A DNA stretch of 64,000 nt from the NCBI GenBank assembly GCA_031763025.1, contig JASSKH010000003.1, positions 14,070,992-14,134,991 of the forward strand. Direction: 5' to 3'. The notes under the pieces are model-generated. The model did no database searches and was not told the DNA's origin. It saw only the letters and a list, made by a program, of their open reading frames with translations. A program made the translations under genes and the position numbers. Within the stretch, counting starts at the first letter, position 1. Every line of letters starts with the position of its first letter. Shown here piece after piece: positions 1 through 8,995 of this stretch. Origin of the DNA: Macrocystis pyrifera. Taxonomy: Eukaryota > Sar > Phaeophyceae > Laminariales > Laminariaceae.

Positions 1-2
1 CC

Positions 3-350
3 CCCGAAAAGGGTACGGGGAAGGGCCGTGCTCCTCCGACGCCGGAGGCAGCTCCCGGGGCGACGGGAGAGGGTCCGGCGCCGACCTTGGTGGGTGCGGT
101 CCCGACGGCATCCTCCGCTGCTGGGCCGAATGATGGGGTGAGAGGTCGAGTGCGTTCAGTCAGGGATGACATGATAGAAAATGTCCGTTTCATTCTCGAG
201 GGGCTGTCCTTTGAGGACAAGTGTCTCGTAGTAGGAGTCGAGCCGCGCACAGCAGGGTATACGGTAGGCACGGCGGGAGGTGCTGACGGTGCTATAGTGG
301 CCGTAGATGTACCTCCCCCCCGGCATCGCGAGCAGCGCGATAAAACCTAG
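3..350 (+). CDS. Gag N-terminal fragment, open at the window edge
   Basis: The frame is open from base 3 to a TAG at 348-350 and encodes a Pro/Gly/Ala-rich stretch followed by a short mixed region with an FEDKC motif. It lies directly upstream of the coiled-coil ORF in the next frame, and a run of seven C near 313-319 is a natural place for an indel joining the two. I read it as the start of the retroelement gag because it is collinear with the rest. It matches no family I recognise. The first in-frame ATG is at about 87, but the frame clearly continues leftwards off the window. Confidence 0.45.
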   Translation, partial: PEKGTGKGRAPPTPEAAPGATGEGPAPTLVGAVPTASSAAGPNDGVRGRVRSVRDDMIENVRFILEGLSFEDKCLVVGVEPRTAGYTVGTAGGADGAIVAVDVPPPRHREQRDKT

Positions 351-1200
351 GCCTCTCACCTCGCCGGCCGAGAAACTCACGTCGGACGAAATATTAGCGC
401 GAACCCTTCAAGCGGAAGAGCAGGAGGTTGCAGACAAAGTTGCACTATCGTTGGCCAAAGACGAGATATTTGCGCGATCTTTATCCGCGTCAGATTCCCC
501 CGCACAGTCCAGCGTAGATCCGTTATCCCCGGTTCGGAACAGTTCCCCGCCGAGCCCCTCAGGCTCCCTTGTATTCCTTGATGCATCGTCCAACCCCTAC
601 TCTGTGCTGGCCTCTCCTAGCCCGAGGCAGGTTGGTGTGCCTGTCAGGTTGGCAGAAGCCGCGCACGCCCGTGCGCGGAAGGAGGCCGTCACGACCTCCT
701 TCCTGCAGGCGAGGGCCGAGCAGGATGAGGTCGAAGCCGCGCACCTCGCTGCGGTCTCGGAACTCGAAAGGGGTCGTGCCGCGGAGGCACAGTTGGGCCG
801 GGAGTTGAGAGAACTAGGCACTGCCCGTCGCAGGGCGGAGGTTCAAGACTCGGAGGCGTTGCGGGCCCTTAAGGCCCAGATGGCCGCCGAGAGGCGGGCC
901 CAAAACAAGAGGTTAGAGGATCACCGGGGGAACGAGGCGTCCGCCAGGACCCGGCTGGCACGGCAAGCAGATAGAAATTCCGCATTAGCAGACTTGGAAC
1001 GGAACGCGCGCAGGGCCGCTAAGGCGGGGGCCCAAGAAACCGTGCGACAACGCGGTCTCAGGGAGGAGGCCAGCGGAAGCGCGGTCGCGGCGGCGGAGGA
1101 AGCTGGCTGCCCGATACTTCCCAAACGGGAATGGAAGCCTGTGGACCGGAAGACCATCTCTTCCTCAGCGAGGGCTGCCGAGGCGGCTGCTGGTAGTTGA
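307..1200 (+). CDS. Gag-like coiled-coil ORF, left arm of palindrome
   Basis: The frame encodes 297 residues. From residue ~22 there is an acidic helical segment with a DEILARTLQAEEQE motif that resembles ubiquitin-interacting or short amphipathic helices. A Ser/Pro-rich linker follows, then about 170 residues of Ala/Arg/Glu-rich sequence typical of a long coiled coil. From base 367 onward an almost identical copy exists on the opposite strand (2130-2963). The ORF stops where a 392 bp tandem copy of its own last part begins. Presumed structural part of gag; the ATG at 307 is probably not the real start, since the upstream gag frame lies just before it. Confidence 0.5.
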   Translation: MYLPPGIASSAIKPRPLTSPAEKLTSDEILARTLQAEEQEVADKVALSLAKDEIFARSLSASDSPAQSSVDPLSPVRNSSPPSPSGSLVFLDASSNPYSVLASPSPRQVGVPVRLAEAAHARARKEAVTTSFLQARAEQDEVEAAHLAAVSELERGRAAEAQLGRELRELGTARRRAEVQDSEALRALKAQMAAERRAQNKRLEDHRGNEASARTRLARQADRNSALADLERNARRAAKAGAQETVRQRGLREEASGSAVAAAEEAGCPILPKREWKPVDRKTISSSARAAEAAAGS

Positions 1201-2963
1201 GAGAACTAGGCACTGCCCGTCGTAGGGCGGAGGTTCAAGACTCGGAGGCGTTGCGGGCCCTTAAGGCCCAGATGGCCGCCGAGAGGCGGGCCCAAAACAA
1301 GAGGTTAGAGGATCACCGGGGGAACGAGGCGTCCGCCAGGACCCGGCTAGCACGGCAAGCAGATAGAAATTCCGCATTAGCAGACTTGGAACGGAACGCG
1401 CGCAGGGCTGCTAAGGCGGGGCCCCAAGAAACCGTGCGACAACGCGGTCTCAGGGAGGAGGCCAGCGTAAGCGCGGTCGCGGCGGCGGAGGAAGCTGGCA
1501 GCCCGATACTTCCCAAACGGGAATGGAAGCCTGTGGACCGGAAGACCATCTCTTCCTCAGCGAGGGCTGCCGAGGCGGCTGCTGGTATTGGAGGAGGCTG
1601 GCTGCCCGATACTTCCCAAACGGGAATGGAAGCCTGTGGACCGGAAGACCATCTCTTCCTCAGCTGCTGAGGAAGAGATGGTCTTCCGGTCCACAGGCTT
1701 CCATTCCCGTTTGGGAAGTATCGGGCAGCCAGCCTCCTCCAATACCAGCAGCCGCCTCGGCAGCCCTCGCTGAGGAAGAGATGGTCTTCCGGTCCACAGG
1801 CTTCCATTCCCGTTTGGGAAGTATCGGGCTGCCAGCTTCCTCCGCCGCCGCGACCGCGCTTACGCTGGCCTCCTCCCTGAGACCGCGTTGTCGCACGGTT
1901 TCTTGGGGCCCCGCCTTAGCGGCCCTGCGCGCGTTCCGTTCCAAGTCTGCTAATGCGGAATTTCTATCTGCTTGCCGTGCTAGCCGGGTCCTGGCGGACG
2001 CCTCGTTCCCCCGGTGATCCTCTAACCTCTTGTTTTGGGCCCGCCTCTCGGCGGCCATCTGGGCCTTAAGGGCCCGCAACGCCTCCGAGTCTTGAACCTC
2101 CGCCCTACGACGGGCAGTGCCTAGTTCTCTCAACTACCAGCAGCCGCCTCGGCAGCCCTCGCTGAGGAAGAGATGGTCTTCCGGTCCACAGGCTTCCATT
2201 CCCGTTTGGGAAGTATCGGGCAGCCAGCTTCCTCCGCCGCCGCGACCGCGCTTCCGCTGGCCTCCTCCCTGAGACCGCGTTGTCGCACGGTTTCTTGGGC
2301 CCCCGCCTTAGCGGCCCTGCGCGCGTTCCGTTCCAAGTCTGCTAATGCGGAATTTCTATCTGCTTGCCGTGCTAGCCGGGTCCTGGCGGACGCCTCGTTC
2401 CCCCGGTGATCCTCTAACCTCTTGTTTTGGGCCCGCCTCTCGGCGGCCATCTGGGCCTTAAGGGCCCGCAACGCCTCCGAGTCTTGAACCTCCGCCCTGC
2501 GACGGGCAGTGCCTAGTTCTCTCAACTCCCGGCCCAACTGTGCCTCCGCGACACGACCCCTTTCGAGTTCCGAGACCGCAGCGAGGTGCGCGGCTTCGAC
2601 CTCATCCTGCTCGGCCCTCGCCTGCAGGAAGGAGGTCGTGACGGCCTCCTTCCGCGCACGGGCGTGCGCGGCTTCTGCCAACCTGACAGGCACACCAACC
2701 TGCCTCGGGCTAGGAGAGGCCAGCACAGAGTAGGGGTTGGACGATGCATCAAGGAATACAAGGGAGCCTGAGGGGCTCGGCGGGGAACTGTTCCGAACCG
2801 GGGATAACGGATCTACGCTGGACTGTGCGGGGGAATCTGACGCGGATAAAGATCGCGCAAATATCTCGTCTTTGGCCAACGATAGTGCAACTTTGTCTGC
2901 AACCTCCTGCTCTTCCGCTTGAAGGGTTCGCGCTAATATTTCGTCCGACGTGAGTTTCTCGGC
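367..2963. repeat. 2.6 kb near-perfect palindrome, centre at base 1665
   Basis: Base x on the plus strand pairs with base 3330-x. The sequence around 1659-1671 is CTCAGC-T-GCTGAG, so the loop is a single base. Pairing holds outward to 367 on the left and 2963 on the right, with only occasional mismatches (for example one in the GTCGTGCCGCGG/GTCGTGTCGCGG segment). Beyond those points the flanks are unrelated. The arms contain identical coiled-coil ORFs on opposite strands. It could be a genuine inverted duplication or a fold-back artefact of library preparation or assembly. Confidence 0.95.
803..1586 (+). repeat. Two tandem 392 bp copies of the coiled-coil segment
   Basis: The sequence beginning AGTTGAGAGAACTAGGCACT at 803 recurs at 1195 and runs to about 1586 with only a few substitutions. 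A third, truncated piece covering only the last ~70 bp (the segment ending GACCATCTCTTCCTCAGC) follows to the palindrome centre at 1665. The mirror arm repeats the same tandem structure at about 1744-2527. The tandem duplication therefore predates, or was copied together with, the inverted duplication. Confidence 0.9.
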
Positions 2964-3077
2964 TAGCAGTGGGAGAGAGGCCGAAATGATGGAGGACTTG
3001 CGGCTGTATTCGGTGATCACGCAGACGATCCCGCACCTCTCCCACGACCAGGCTTGGGCCATGGCAAGGTCCACCAA
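2130..3077 (-). CDS. Mirror copy of the coiled-coil ORF, right arm
   Basis: This is the reverse-strand counterpart of the ORF at 307-1200. From its AEKLTSDEIL motif to its C-terminus it differs from the plus copy by about one residue (Val for Ala). Its first ~38 residues are read from unique sequence to the right of the palindrome (2964-3077), which is the plus-strand gag, so this N-terminus is fortuitous. I regard it as a by-product of the inverted duplication rather than a functional gene. Confidence 0.4.
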   Translation of the reverse strand: MVDLAMAQAWSWERCGIVCVITEYSRKSSIISASLPLLAEKLTSDEILARTLQAEEQEVADKVALSLAKDEIFARSLSASDSPAQSSVDPLSPVRNSSPPSPSGSLVFLDASSNPYSVLASPSPRQVGVPVRLAEAAHARARKEAVTTSFLQARAEQDEVEAAHLAAVSELERGRVAEAQLGRELRELGTARRRAEVQDSEALRALKAQMAAERRAQNKRLEDHRGNEASARTRLARQADRNSALADLERNARRAAKAGAQETVRQRGLREEASGSAVAAAEEAGCPILPKREWKPVDRKTISSSARAAEAAAGS

Positions 3078-4284
3078 GCGGGCAGCGCCTTCTACGGAGA
3101 CTCCGCCCGTTGCTCCTCCTAGGGACCTCTCGCCCGTGTTCGCGTCTCCGCCTGTTCAGTTCAACTTACGTGTGCCCCCGCCGGACCACGGAGGGCCACA
3201 GGGCAACCGTTTCGAGGGGAGGCCACACGGCCACCGCCACGGCCAGCCGATGGATGGTCAAGGGCCTCAGCGAGGTCGACAGGGTCACCAGGGCTACCGA
3301 AGGTGTGATGAGGGTGACGTAGTGGTTTTTTTGCCCGAGATAGAACGACCGGCACTGACTTCTGTTGAAAATACCTCTCTTGCTCCTGCCCTTGGTTTAA
3401 GTACACCGGCTGTCCCGGCACCCACGGTAGCTACAGCAGATGTACCGCCTTCCGTCCCGACCGTAGCTTCCATCAGAGACCTCGACATTCCGAGCCCCAA
3501 GCGGCAGGCTGCGATCCGTCGCGCACACGCCCGCATGGATACTAGCGTACTCATGCCCATACCGTTTTTGCCCTTCGCTTCCGAGCATAATGTTTCTGAG
3601 TTGGTACAATTCACATCTGCCTTGCGAGATGCCGCGTCAAGTTTGCGTTTAGCTTGTGATGACCCGCACCCTGTTCTGTGGACACGAGGTTGGGAGAAAA
3701 GCCTTGAGCGCCACACTATGTGTGCCGTGCGTGCCGCATCCCCACAGGCGCCATCGTTGAAAGCCATGATATCGGCGGCTTTCAAGCAAGGAGGCAGATT
3801 ACAGGACGAGGGCCACTCAGGACCGGACGTCCTGCAGTATGTTATCCGGACTCTTTGCCGAGGCCTGAGCAAGGCAACTCCTGCAGCAGTAATGCAGGCT
3901 TTGCAAAATTTAGTCGTCCCCGCAGGCACCCCGTTCTGTACGTATCTGTCGGAACTACACCTGCTTGTAGAAAATGTAAGGTGTATAGGTCATGTTGCGC
4001 CTGAGGATGGCACCATGCAAATAGCCATAAAGACAGGGGTAGACGATCAGTACGCTGGATTGAGCGCGCAGATTTTTGCAGGGAGAAATTTGCGTGCTTT
4101 ACCGTTTGATAACGTAGATGAGCTCATGTTGTCCTTGGACGATTTAGCACTCAATCAAACAAGAGCGACCGCGTCGGTCCGTCTGGGTGGTGGTGGTATG
4201 TTCACTCGGTCGAAAGTTTATAATCAGGCTTTTCGCAGTAGACAGTTTGGGGGGAGTCATGGCAGTCACGGTCGATCCGTATGA
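2950..4284 (+). CDS. Retrotransposon Gag, capsid region
   Basis: The frame of 444 residues begins at the edge of the palindrome. Residues ~10-40 are helical, ~45-190 are Pro/Gly/Arg-rich low complexity, and ~200-420 form a mainly helical domain of the size and position of a Ty3-type capsid. It ends in a Gly/His/Arg-rich tail. The CCHC knuckle expected next is in the adjacent frame (4187-4618), so the real gag continues after a one-base shift somewhere in 4190-4284. The ATG at 2950 overlaps the palindrome arm; MMEDLR at about 2988 is another possible start. Presumed virus-like-particle structural protein. Confidence 0.65.
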   Translation: MSFSASSGREAEMMEDLRLYSVITQTIPHLSHDQAWAMARSTKRAAPSTETPPVAPPRDLSPVFASPPVQFNLRVPPPDHGGPQGNRFEGRPHGHRHGQPMDGQGPQRGRQGHQGYRRCDEGDVVVFLPEIERPALTSVENTSLAPALGLSTPAVPAPTVATADVPPSVPTVASIRDLDIPSPKRQAAIRRAHARMDTSVLMPIPFLPFASEHNVSELVQFTSALRDAASSLRLACDDPHPVLWTRGWEKSLERHTMCAVRAASPQAPSLKAMISAAFKQGGRLQDEGHSGPDVLQYVIRTLCRGLSKATPAAVMQALQNLVVPAGTPFCTYLSELHLLVENVRCIGHVAPEDGTMQIAIKTGVDDQYAGLSAQIFAGRNLRALPFDNVDELMLSLDDLALNQTRATASVRLGGGGMFTRSKVYNQAFRSRQFGGSHGSHGRSV

Positions 4285-4618
4285 GGAGGAGGAGGAGTTC
4301 TGTAAGGTTTATGCGATTATGAGAGAAAAGGGAGGATTTGGAAAAAATAATAAAGACCCATCATTTTACGTTTCTTTTAATTCTCGTGAGGAGAAGGATG
4401 CTGCCCGCAGATCATATGGGAACCTCTGCCTCAACTGCCGAGAAGAAAACCATTTTGCGCGAGAGTGTCCCGCGAAATTTCTCAACCTTTCTGGAATGAT
4501 TCATCCTGCTGTAGGCGAAGGTACGCCAGAAGAGGCGGAACGACGTTGGCGCAGATGGCAGGATAGACTTTGCCAGTGGGCACGAGCACGTGCAATCCTA
4601 AATAATCGCAACCCATGA
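4187..4618 (+). CDS. Gag C-terminus with CCHC zinc knuckle (frame-shifted)
   Basis: About 75 residues into this frame is a textbook CX2CX4HX4C knuckle (Cys-Leu-Asn-Cys ... His ... Cys), the nucleocapsid RNA-binding module of retroelement Gag. Its first residues overlap the end of the capsid ORF in another frame. A basic, Trp/Arg-rich tail follows and ends at TGA (4616-4618). The overlap of about 100 bases between the two frames could mean a programmed frameshift, but given the many other lesions an indel is more likely. Confidence 0.75.
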   Translation: MVVVCSLGRKFIIRLFAVDSLGGVMAVTVDPYEEEEEFCKVYAIMREKGGFGKNNKDPSFYVSFNSREEKDAARRSYGNLCLNCREENHFARECPAKFLNLSGMIHPAVGEGTPEEAERRWRRWQDRLCQWARARAILNNRNP

Positions 4619-4633
4619 AATTTCGACGGTAGG

Positions 4634-5518
4634 TTGGCCCCCTTCCCGGCAGCATTGCGGCCGCCTCTCCCTTTGCCCCGTATTGCAGGTGGAATCGGAG
4701 TGAGTATCGTAACTGGTGAGAGCCCACCCGAGGTGACACGCCAAGAAAGTTCGGTCGAATCTACATTGCACGCTGTGGATCAGGACCAAGAGACAGGAAA
4801 TCACCTGTCTAAGAACGGTAAGAGCAGTGAGCAAAGTTGTCGCCTTCCAGGACGTGATGGAAGTAATTACCCCGGATCACCGTTGAGCGCCGGCCAAGTA
4901 TCACCGCTTTGCACACGTCTCGTCACTAGTAGTAGAACGACGAGATCTGACCGTCCGAGCTGCATCCATAGTCGGAATAGGCCCCCGGTTAAAATGCAAG
5001 TTCGAAGCGGCATAGAAGCGCCGAGTGTAACAGATAGTAGTCAAACTGAACCCAAGTCAATGTCTACTCCTGTAGGGGAGTTGAGCGCGCCCCCTTCCGC
5101 TGATCACCCGAAGTTGTTGTCGACCCCCGCCCAAGTGAAGAGCGCACGGGGATTTGTCGGAAAAAGAGCGAGGAAGTATAATCGAGTTTGGTGTTACCCA
5201 GGCAAAGGTACACCCAGTGCTCCCCGCACCGGACGAACCCCGCCAGTACGAGTTGGAGGTACGTCCGTTAAAATAGATGAAGTCTTGAATCTGGAGACGC
5301 CGAGTAGAAGTGGACGGTTTCCGAGATCACCGGGCTTGAGAAAAATGGTAGAAAAACGGAGTGAGCCCGAGGAACCATCTACTGTAATGGAATTGGGTAC
5401 GAGCTCACGTTTGAAAGTGAGTTCGGGTGAAGATAGTATATATGCCCTCGATGCATCCGCGAAGAAAGTCTCTGATGGACCCTCTGCTGTTTTTTTCCCC
5501 CTGCTCGTATGCGTTTAA
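4634..5518 (+). CDS. Open linker between Gag and protease, unrecognised
   Basis: An open stretch of about 290 codons lies between the knuckle and the protease frame. It begins at a TTG rather than an ATG and is Ser/Thr/Pro/Arg-rich without a recognisable domain. Its position suggests the N-terminal extension of the pol polyprotein or a disordered Gag-Pol spacer. It ends at TAA at 5516-5518, a few bases before the pol frame opens at 5543, so another stop or frame change separates them. Confidence 0.4.
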   Translation: MAPFPAALRPPLPLPRIAGGIGVSIVTGESPPEVTRQESSVESTLHAVDQDQETGNHLSKNGKSSEQSCRLPGRDGSNYPGSPLSAGQVSPLCTRLVTSSRTTRSDRPSCIHSRNRPPVKMQVRSGIEAPSVTDSSQTEPKSMSTPVGELSAPPSADHPKLLSTPAQVKSARGFVGKRARKYNRVWCYPGKGTPSAPRTGRTPPVRVGGTSVKIDEVLNLETPSRSGRFPRSPGLRKMVEKRSEPEEPSTVMELGTSSRLKVSSGEDSIYALDASAKKVSDGPSAVFFPLLVCV

Positions 5519-5542
5519 AGACTGGGGAACGAGCTGATTATT

Positions 5543-7864
5543 TTGTCGGAGTTTACGCGAGCTGTTGGTGGTGAGGTTTTACTGGATAGGAGACACCATA
5601 CAACGCAAGTTCACCTGTTCGCAGGTAGCAAGGCTCTGAGGACCCACGCTTGTACGGCATTGTTGGACACGGGAAGCCCTGCATTCTTCATTCAAGAGAA
5701 GGTATGGCTGCGTATGCTTGCCTGTGGTGCCGCCTCAGAGGACGGGTTGACAACTGTGGATCAGAAAACTTGGGGAGGTTTTCATGGAGTACCATTGCAC
5801 ACCTGTAGCCATGTGAGGTTGAACATACAAATGGCGACAAATAAGAACAGTCGATCAGGTCTATCTACCACGGTATGCATGGTAGTACATGCACACATCG
5901 TACCGACTACCGCCATGACTACCGCTGTTTTATTAGGACGAAATAGTTGGTCTTATTTTCCTACTCGGGAGTATAAAGATATCGATGCGTCTAGCACACT
6001 GATCACTTTTGTTGAGAAGGAAAGCGATTCCGAGGCACATGACCAGAGATACAAGAAGTGGGTTAACAGCGCTATAGGAATGATCGAAGGACAAGGAAAG
6101 GGCAAAGTCGTACTCCGTGTAGCCAGTCATAGACATCGTTTGCCGAATGCTATGTCTTGGTTGAAGGTTGGTCTGACAAACAGCGATGGCACTGATGCCG
6201 AGGAAGGTTCTTATTATATACGGTTTGGTCCAGAGTGGTTGCCACAGGAAGCCATCGTGGAATCAGGGGTTTCCGAAATACCTATACAACGTTTGAATGA
6301 TGGTGGTTTCTTGGTACAGCAAGGCATGCTTTTGGGAGTCGGGGGAGAGCGCCTGGAACCGTGTGAATTGGACAATGCAGCCATAATTCCGAACGAAATA
6401 CCGTATGTCGGGAATGTGGATGGAAACGTGGAAAAATCGGATATTGAACCACCAGCTGAGGTTTTGTCTAGTTTGCATCAGGATCAACGAGCAGCGTTTT
6501 TGCGGTTGTGGAACAAAATTCCTGTTCACTTACGTGCTATACATTTTGATTTTGAAGGGAGTCTCTGGACAGCCACCGACGTTGATTCTCTTGGAGATCT
6601 GTTGAAAAAATACGCGCACCGTTTTTCAAAGCACAGCACTGACCTGGGACATGTTACTATTGACCCCTTCCGCATTATTCTGAAGAAAGATGCGCAATCA
6701 GTCAAACAGCGACCATATCGGCATACCCCAGTTTTAGCTGCGAAGGATCAAACGGAAATTGACAAATTAGTTCTGGCAGGAATTTTACGGCGGTCATACT
6801 CCAATTGGTCCAGTCCGTTGGTGGTTATAGCTAAGGCAGATGGCCGTATCCGTTTAACTTGCAACTATAAGAGGCTGAACGCCCAGTCCATCATACCGGT
6901 CATGCCGTTGCCGACAGTGGATGATTTATTATCTGACCTCGGAGGAGCGAATGTTTTTAGTACCATGGATCTGGTTAGTGGATTTTTCCAGTGTTCTAAA
7001 CATGAAGACTCTATTCCACTGACAGCTGTTTGTACGCAAGCTGGAAACTATGAGTGGACAGTAATGCCAATGGGTTTAGCGTCCAGTCCAGGATGGTTTC
7101 AGTCAATTATGTTGAGAGTATGTGACGGTTTACAACGTGTACGCCTTTTCATCGATGACATTGTGTGTTTTTCGAAGAACGGGACTGAGCATGTGCAGGA
7201 TTTGGAGAGTTTCTTTGAACGACTTACGTTGTTTGATTTGAAATTGGCACCTAAGAAAGCATATTTAGGCGTACGCACCATCAATTTTTTGGGTCACCGA
7301 GTGACGGCTAAAGGAGTGGAGCCAGACCCAGATAAAGTCGAAGCGATGACGAAGTTGCCGATGCCTACAAATATCAGCCAACTACGTTCAGTATTGGGAG
7401 CGCTGTCATATTACCGGAAATTTTTGCCCCAGATGGCAACTATTACGCGACCTCTGAATAACCTTTTAAAGAAGGAAGTTAAATTCGTGTTCACCACGGA
7501 ACATGTTGAGATTGTACAGCTTCTGCTGAAACGACTTGCGAGCCCCGATGTTTTAGCATTTCCGGATTTTAAAGCAGCAATGACGGGAGAAAGACCATGC
7601 CGTTTAGTTACTGATGCATCTGTTGACGGTTTAGGTGCAAAAATTGAACAGGTACAGCCTGACCAGTCTACCCGACCTTTGTGTTTTCTAAGTAGAACTA
7701 CATTGCCCAATGAACGTAATTGGAGTGCCACAGAATTGGAATGTGCGGCCATTGTGTGGGCAGTCAAGAAAAATAGGCAATTGTTTTACGGGATTCCTTT
7801 CGTAGTAGTAAGCGACCACCAACCTCTGAAGAATTTGGAGAGTTTATCGACTAAGGTCAACTGA
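5543..7864 (+). CDS. Pol: aspartic protease, reverse transcriptase, RNase H (interrupted)
   Basis: Residue ~39 onward has the protease active-site motif LLDTGSP. The RT runs from about residue 400 to 590: the Pro/Leu-rich finger, the SPLVV and LTCNYKRLN motifs, FSTMDLVSGF, and the catalytic box FIDDIVCF at about residue 535, with the NFLGH motif following. RNase H starts with TDAS at ~688, then TELECAAIVWAV with the catalytic Glu, and SDHQPL. These are Ty3/gypsy signatures. The frame ends at a TGA (7862-7864) where family members continue with an Arg before VQRW. A CGA-to-TGA transition explains this exactly, and the same frame stays open afterwards. Confidence 0.9.
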   Translation: MSEFTRAVGGEVLLDRRHHTTQVHLFAGSKALRTHACTALLDTGSPAFFIQEKVWLRMLACGAASEDGLTTVDQKTWGGFHGVPLHTCSHVRLNIQMATNKNSRSGLSTTVCMVVHAHIVPTTAMTTAVLLGRNSWSYFPTREYKDIDASSTLITFVEKESDSEAHDQRYKKWVNSAIGMIEGQGKGKVVLRVASHRHRLPNAMSWLKVGLTNSDGTDAEEGSYYIRFGPEWLPQEAIVESGVSEIPIQRLNDGGFLVQQGMLLGVGGERLEPCELDNAAIIPNEIPYVGNVDGNVEKSDIEPPAEVLSSLHQDQRAAFLRLWNKIPVHLRAIHFDFEGSLWTATDVDSLGDLLKKYAHRFSKHSTDLGHVTIDPFRIILKKDAQSVKQRPYRHTPVLAAKDQTEIDKLVLAGILRRSYSNWSSPLVVIAKADGRIRLTCNYKRLNAQSIIPVMPLPTVDDLLSDLGGANVFSTMDLVSGFFQCSKHEDSIPLTAVCTQAGNYEWTVMPMGLASSPGWFQSIMLRVCDGLQRVRLFIDDIVCFSKNGTEHVQDLESFFERLTLFDLKLAPKKAYLGVRTINFLGHRVTAKGVEPDPDKVEAMTKLPMPTNISQLRSVLGALSYYRKFLPQMATITRPLNNLLKKEVKFVFTTEHVEIVQLLLKRLASPDVLAFPDFKAAMTGERPCRLVTDASVDGLGAKIEQVQPDQSTRPLCFLSRTTLPNERNWSATELECAAIVWAVKKNRQLFYGIPFVVVSDHQPLKNLESLSTKVN

Positions 7865-8983
7865 GTTCAGCGTTGGTATGACTTTTTGAGTGCATATACG
7901 TATACGTTGGAATATAGGCCAGGCAAGTTGAACGGGAACGCTGATTTGATGTCACGATTACCCCTGCCGGCCACTGAAGCTGATAACCACCCCGATATCC
8001 GTTTATCTGACCCAGCAGATATCGACGTTTATTTTATCGGTGCGAGTGGAGTAAGGACAGCACATCTGATGGAACCTGCTAGTTCAAGCCTACGAAAGCC
8101 GAACGAGTTAGACCCCGAGTTTATTTTTACGGTGGGGGAGAGAGAACTGAGGACTGCTCCACCTACCACAAACGAAGAGTCAGCTTTCAAGTGGCAGGTG
8201 ACACAAAGCGAGCGTACGAAGCTAGAACCGAGAAAAGTAAGAAAACAACAAAAATTTGCTATACCGGACAATACCCCTCTGGTACAACCGACAAGTGTAG
8301 AAAGTGGTCAATGGGAGTCCGGAGTGATATTACATGCATGTCCAATGACGGAGGAAGGACAGAGACTTTTAGGTTTGGAAGAGAACCAACAGGTAGCTGT
8401 GATAAATAGCCAAAGTCAGGAGAATAATAGTGCAGAACTTCCTGAAGAAGAGATGGATAGTAAGGAAGCAAGAGAGTTCGGAGAAAGATTGTGTGAGAGG
8501 AAGGCTGGTGATTGGTCCACTGCACAGCAAAAAGACGAAACAGCTAAGACTGCCATATTTTTTATGATAGCAAACACATCAGTTGGAGACATTTCTGATG
8601 AGGCGATACCTGAGACAGTAGAAAAGATGGAAGTAAAAAGGTTAATGGCACAGGGCGAACTACTAGAACTCACTGACTCCAAGAAATTGTTGGTGAAACG
8701 CCTTGCTGTTGAACCTGCTCATCGTGACGACAGGAATCCTGGACGGTTTGAACGTCTGCTAGGAGAGGAGCCTGTGAGGACATATGTTCCTCTGTTGTTG
8801 AGGCCTTGGGTAATGGATTGTGCCCACAAGGAAGCTGTTCATCTGGGTGAGAAGGTTACTCTTACCTTACTCCAACGTTATTATTGGTGGATCGGAATGG
8901 CTGATAGTGTAAAATGGTGGATTAGAAGATGTTTACGTGCCAAGCTAGAAAGAGCGCAAGAGGTACTGTCAGATGGCCTTTAA
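7865..8983 (+). CDS. Pol continued: RNase H end, linker, integrase zinc domain
   Basis: The frame is the same as the preceding pol ORF, after the premature TGA. VQRW...YTLEYRPGKLNGNADLMSR is the characteristic end of Ty3-type RNase H and its connection. About 250 residues of Glu/Lys-rich linker follow, then an integrase HHCC-like domain near the end (HKEAVH, then WWIGM and RRCLRAK). Only one of the two Cys is evident, so the zinc site looks broken. The frame ends at TAA (8981-8983) just before the integrase catalytic core, which continues in other frames. Confidence 0.8.
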   Translation, partial: VQRWYDFLSAYTYTLEYRPGKLNGNADLMSRLPLPATEADNHPDIRLSDPADIDVYFIGASGVRTAHLMEPASSSLRKPNELDPEFIFTVGERELRTAPPTTNEESAFKWQVTQSERTKLEPRKVRKQQKFAIPDNTPLVQPTSVESGQWESGVILHACPMTEEGQRLLGLEENQQVAVINSQSQENNSAELPEEEMDSKEAREFGERLCERKAGDWSTAQQKDETAKTAIFFMIANTSVGDISDEAIPETVEKMEVKRLMAQGELLELTDSKKLLVKRLAVEPAHRDDRNPGRFERLLGEEPVRTYVPLLLRPWVMDCAHKEAVHLGEKVTLTLLQRYYWWIGMADSVKWWIRRCLRAKLERAQEVLSDGL

Positions 8984-8995
8984 TTTCCTTACCAC

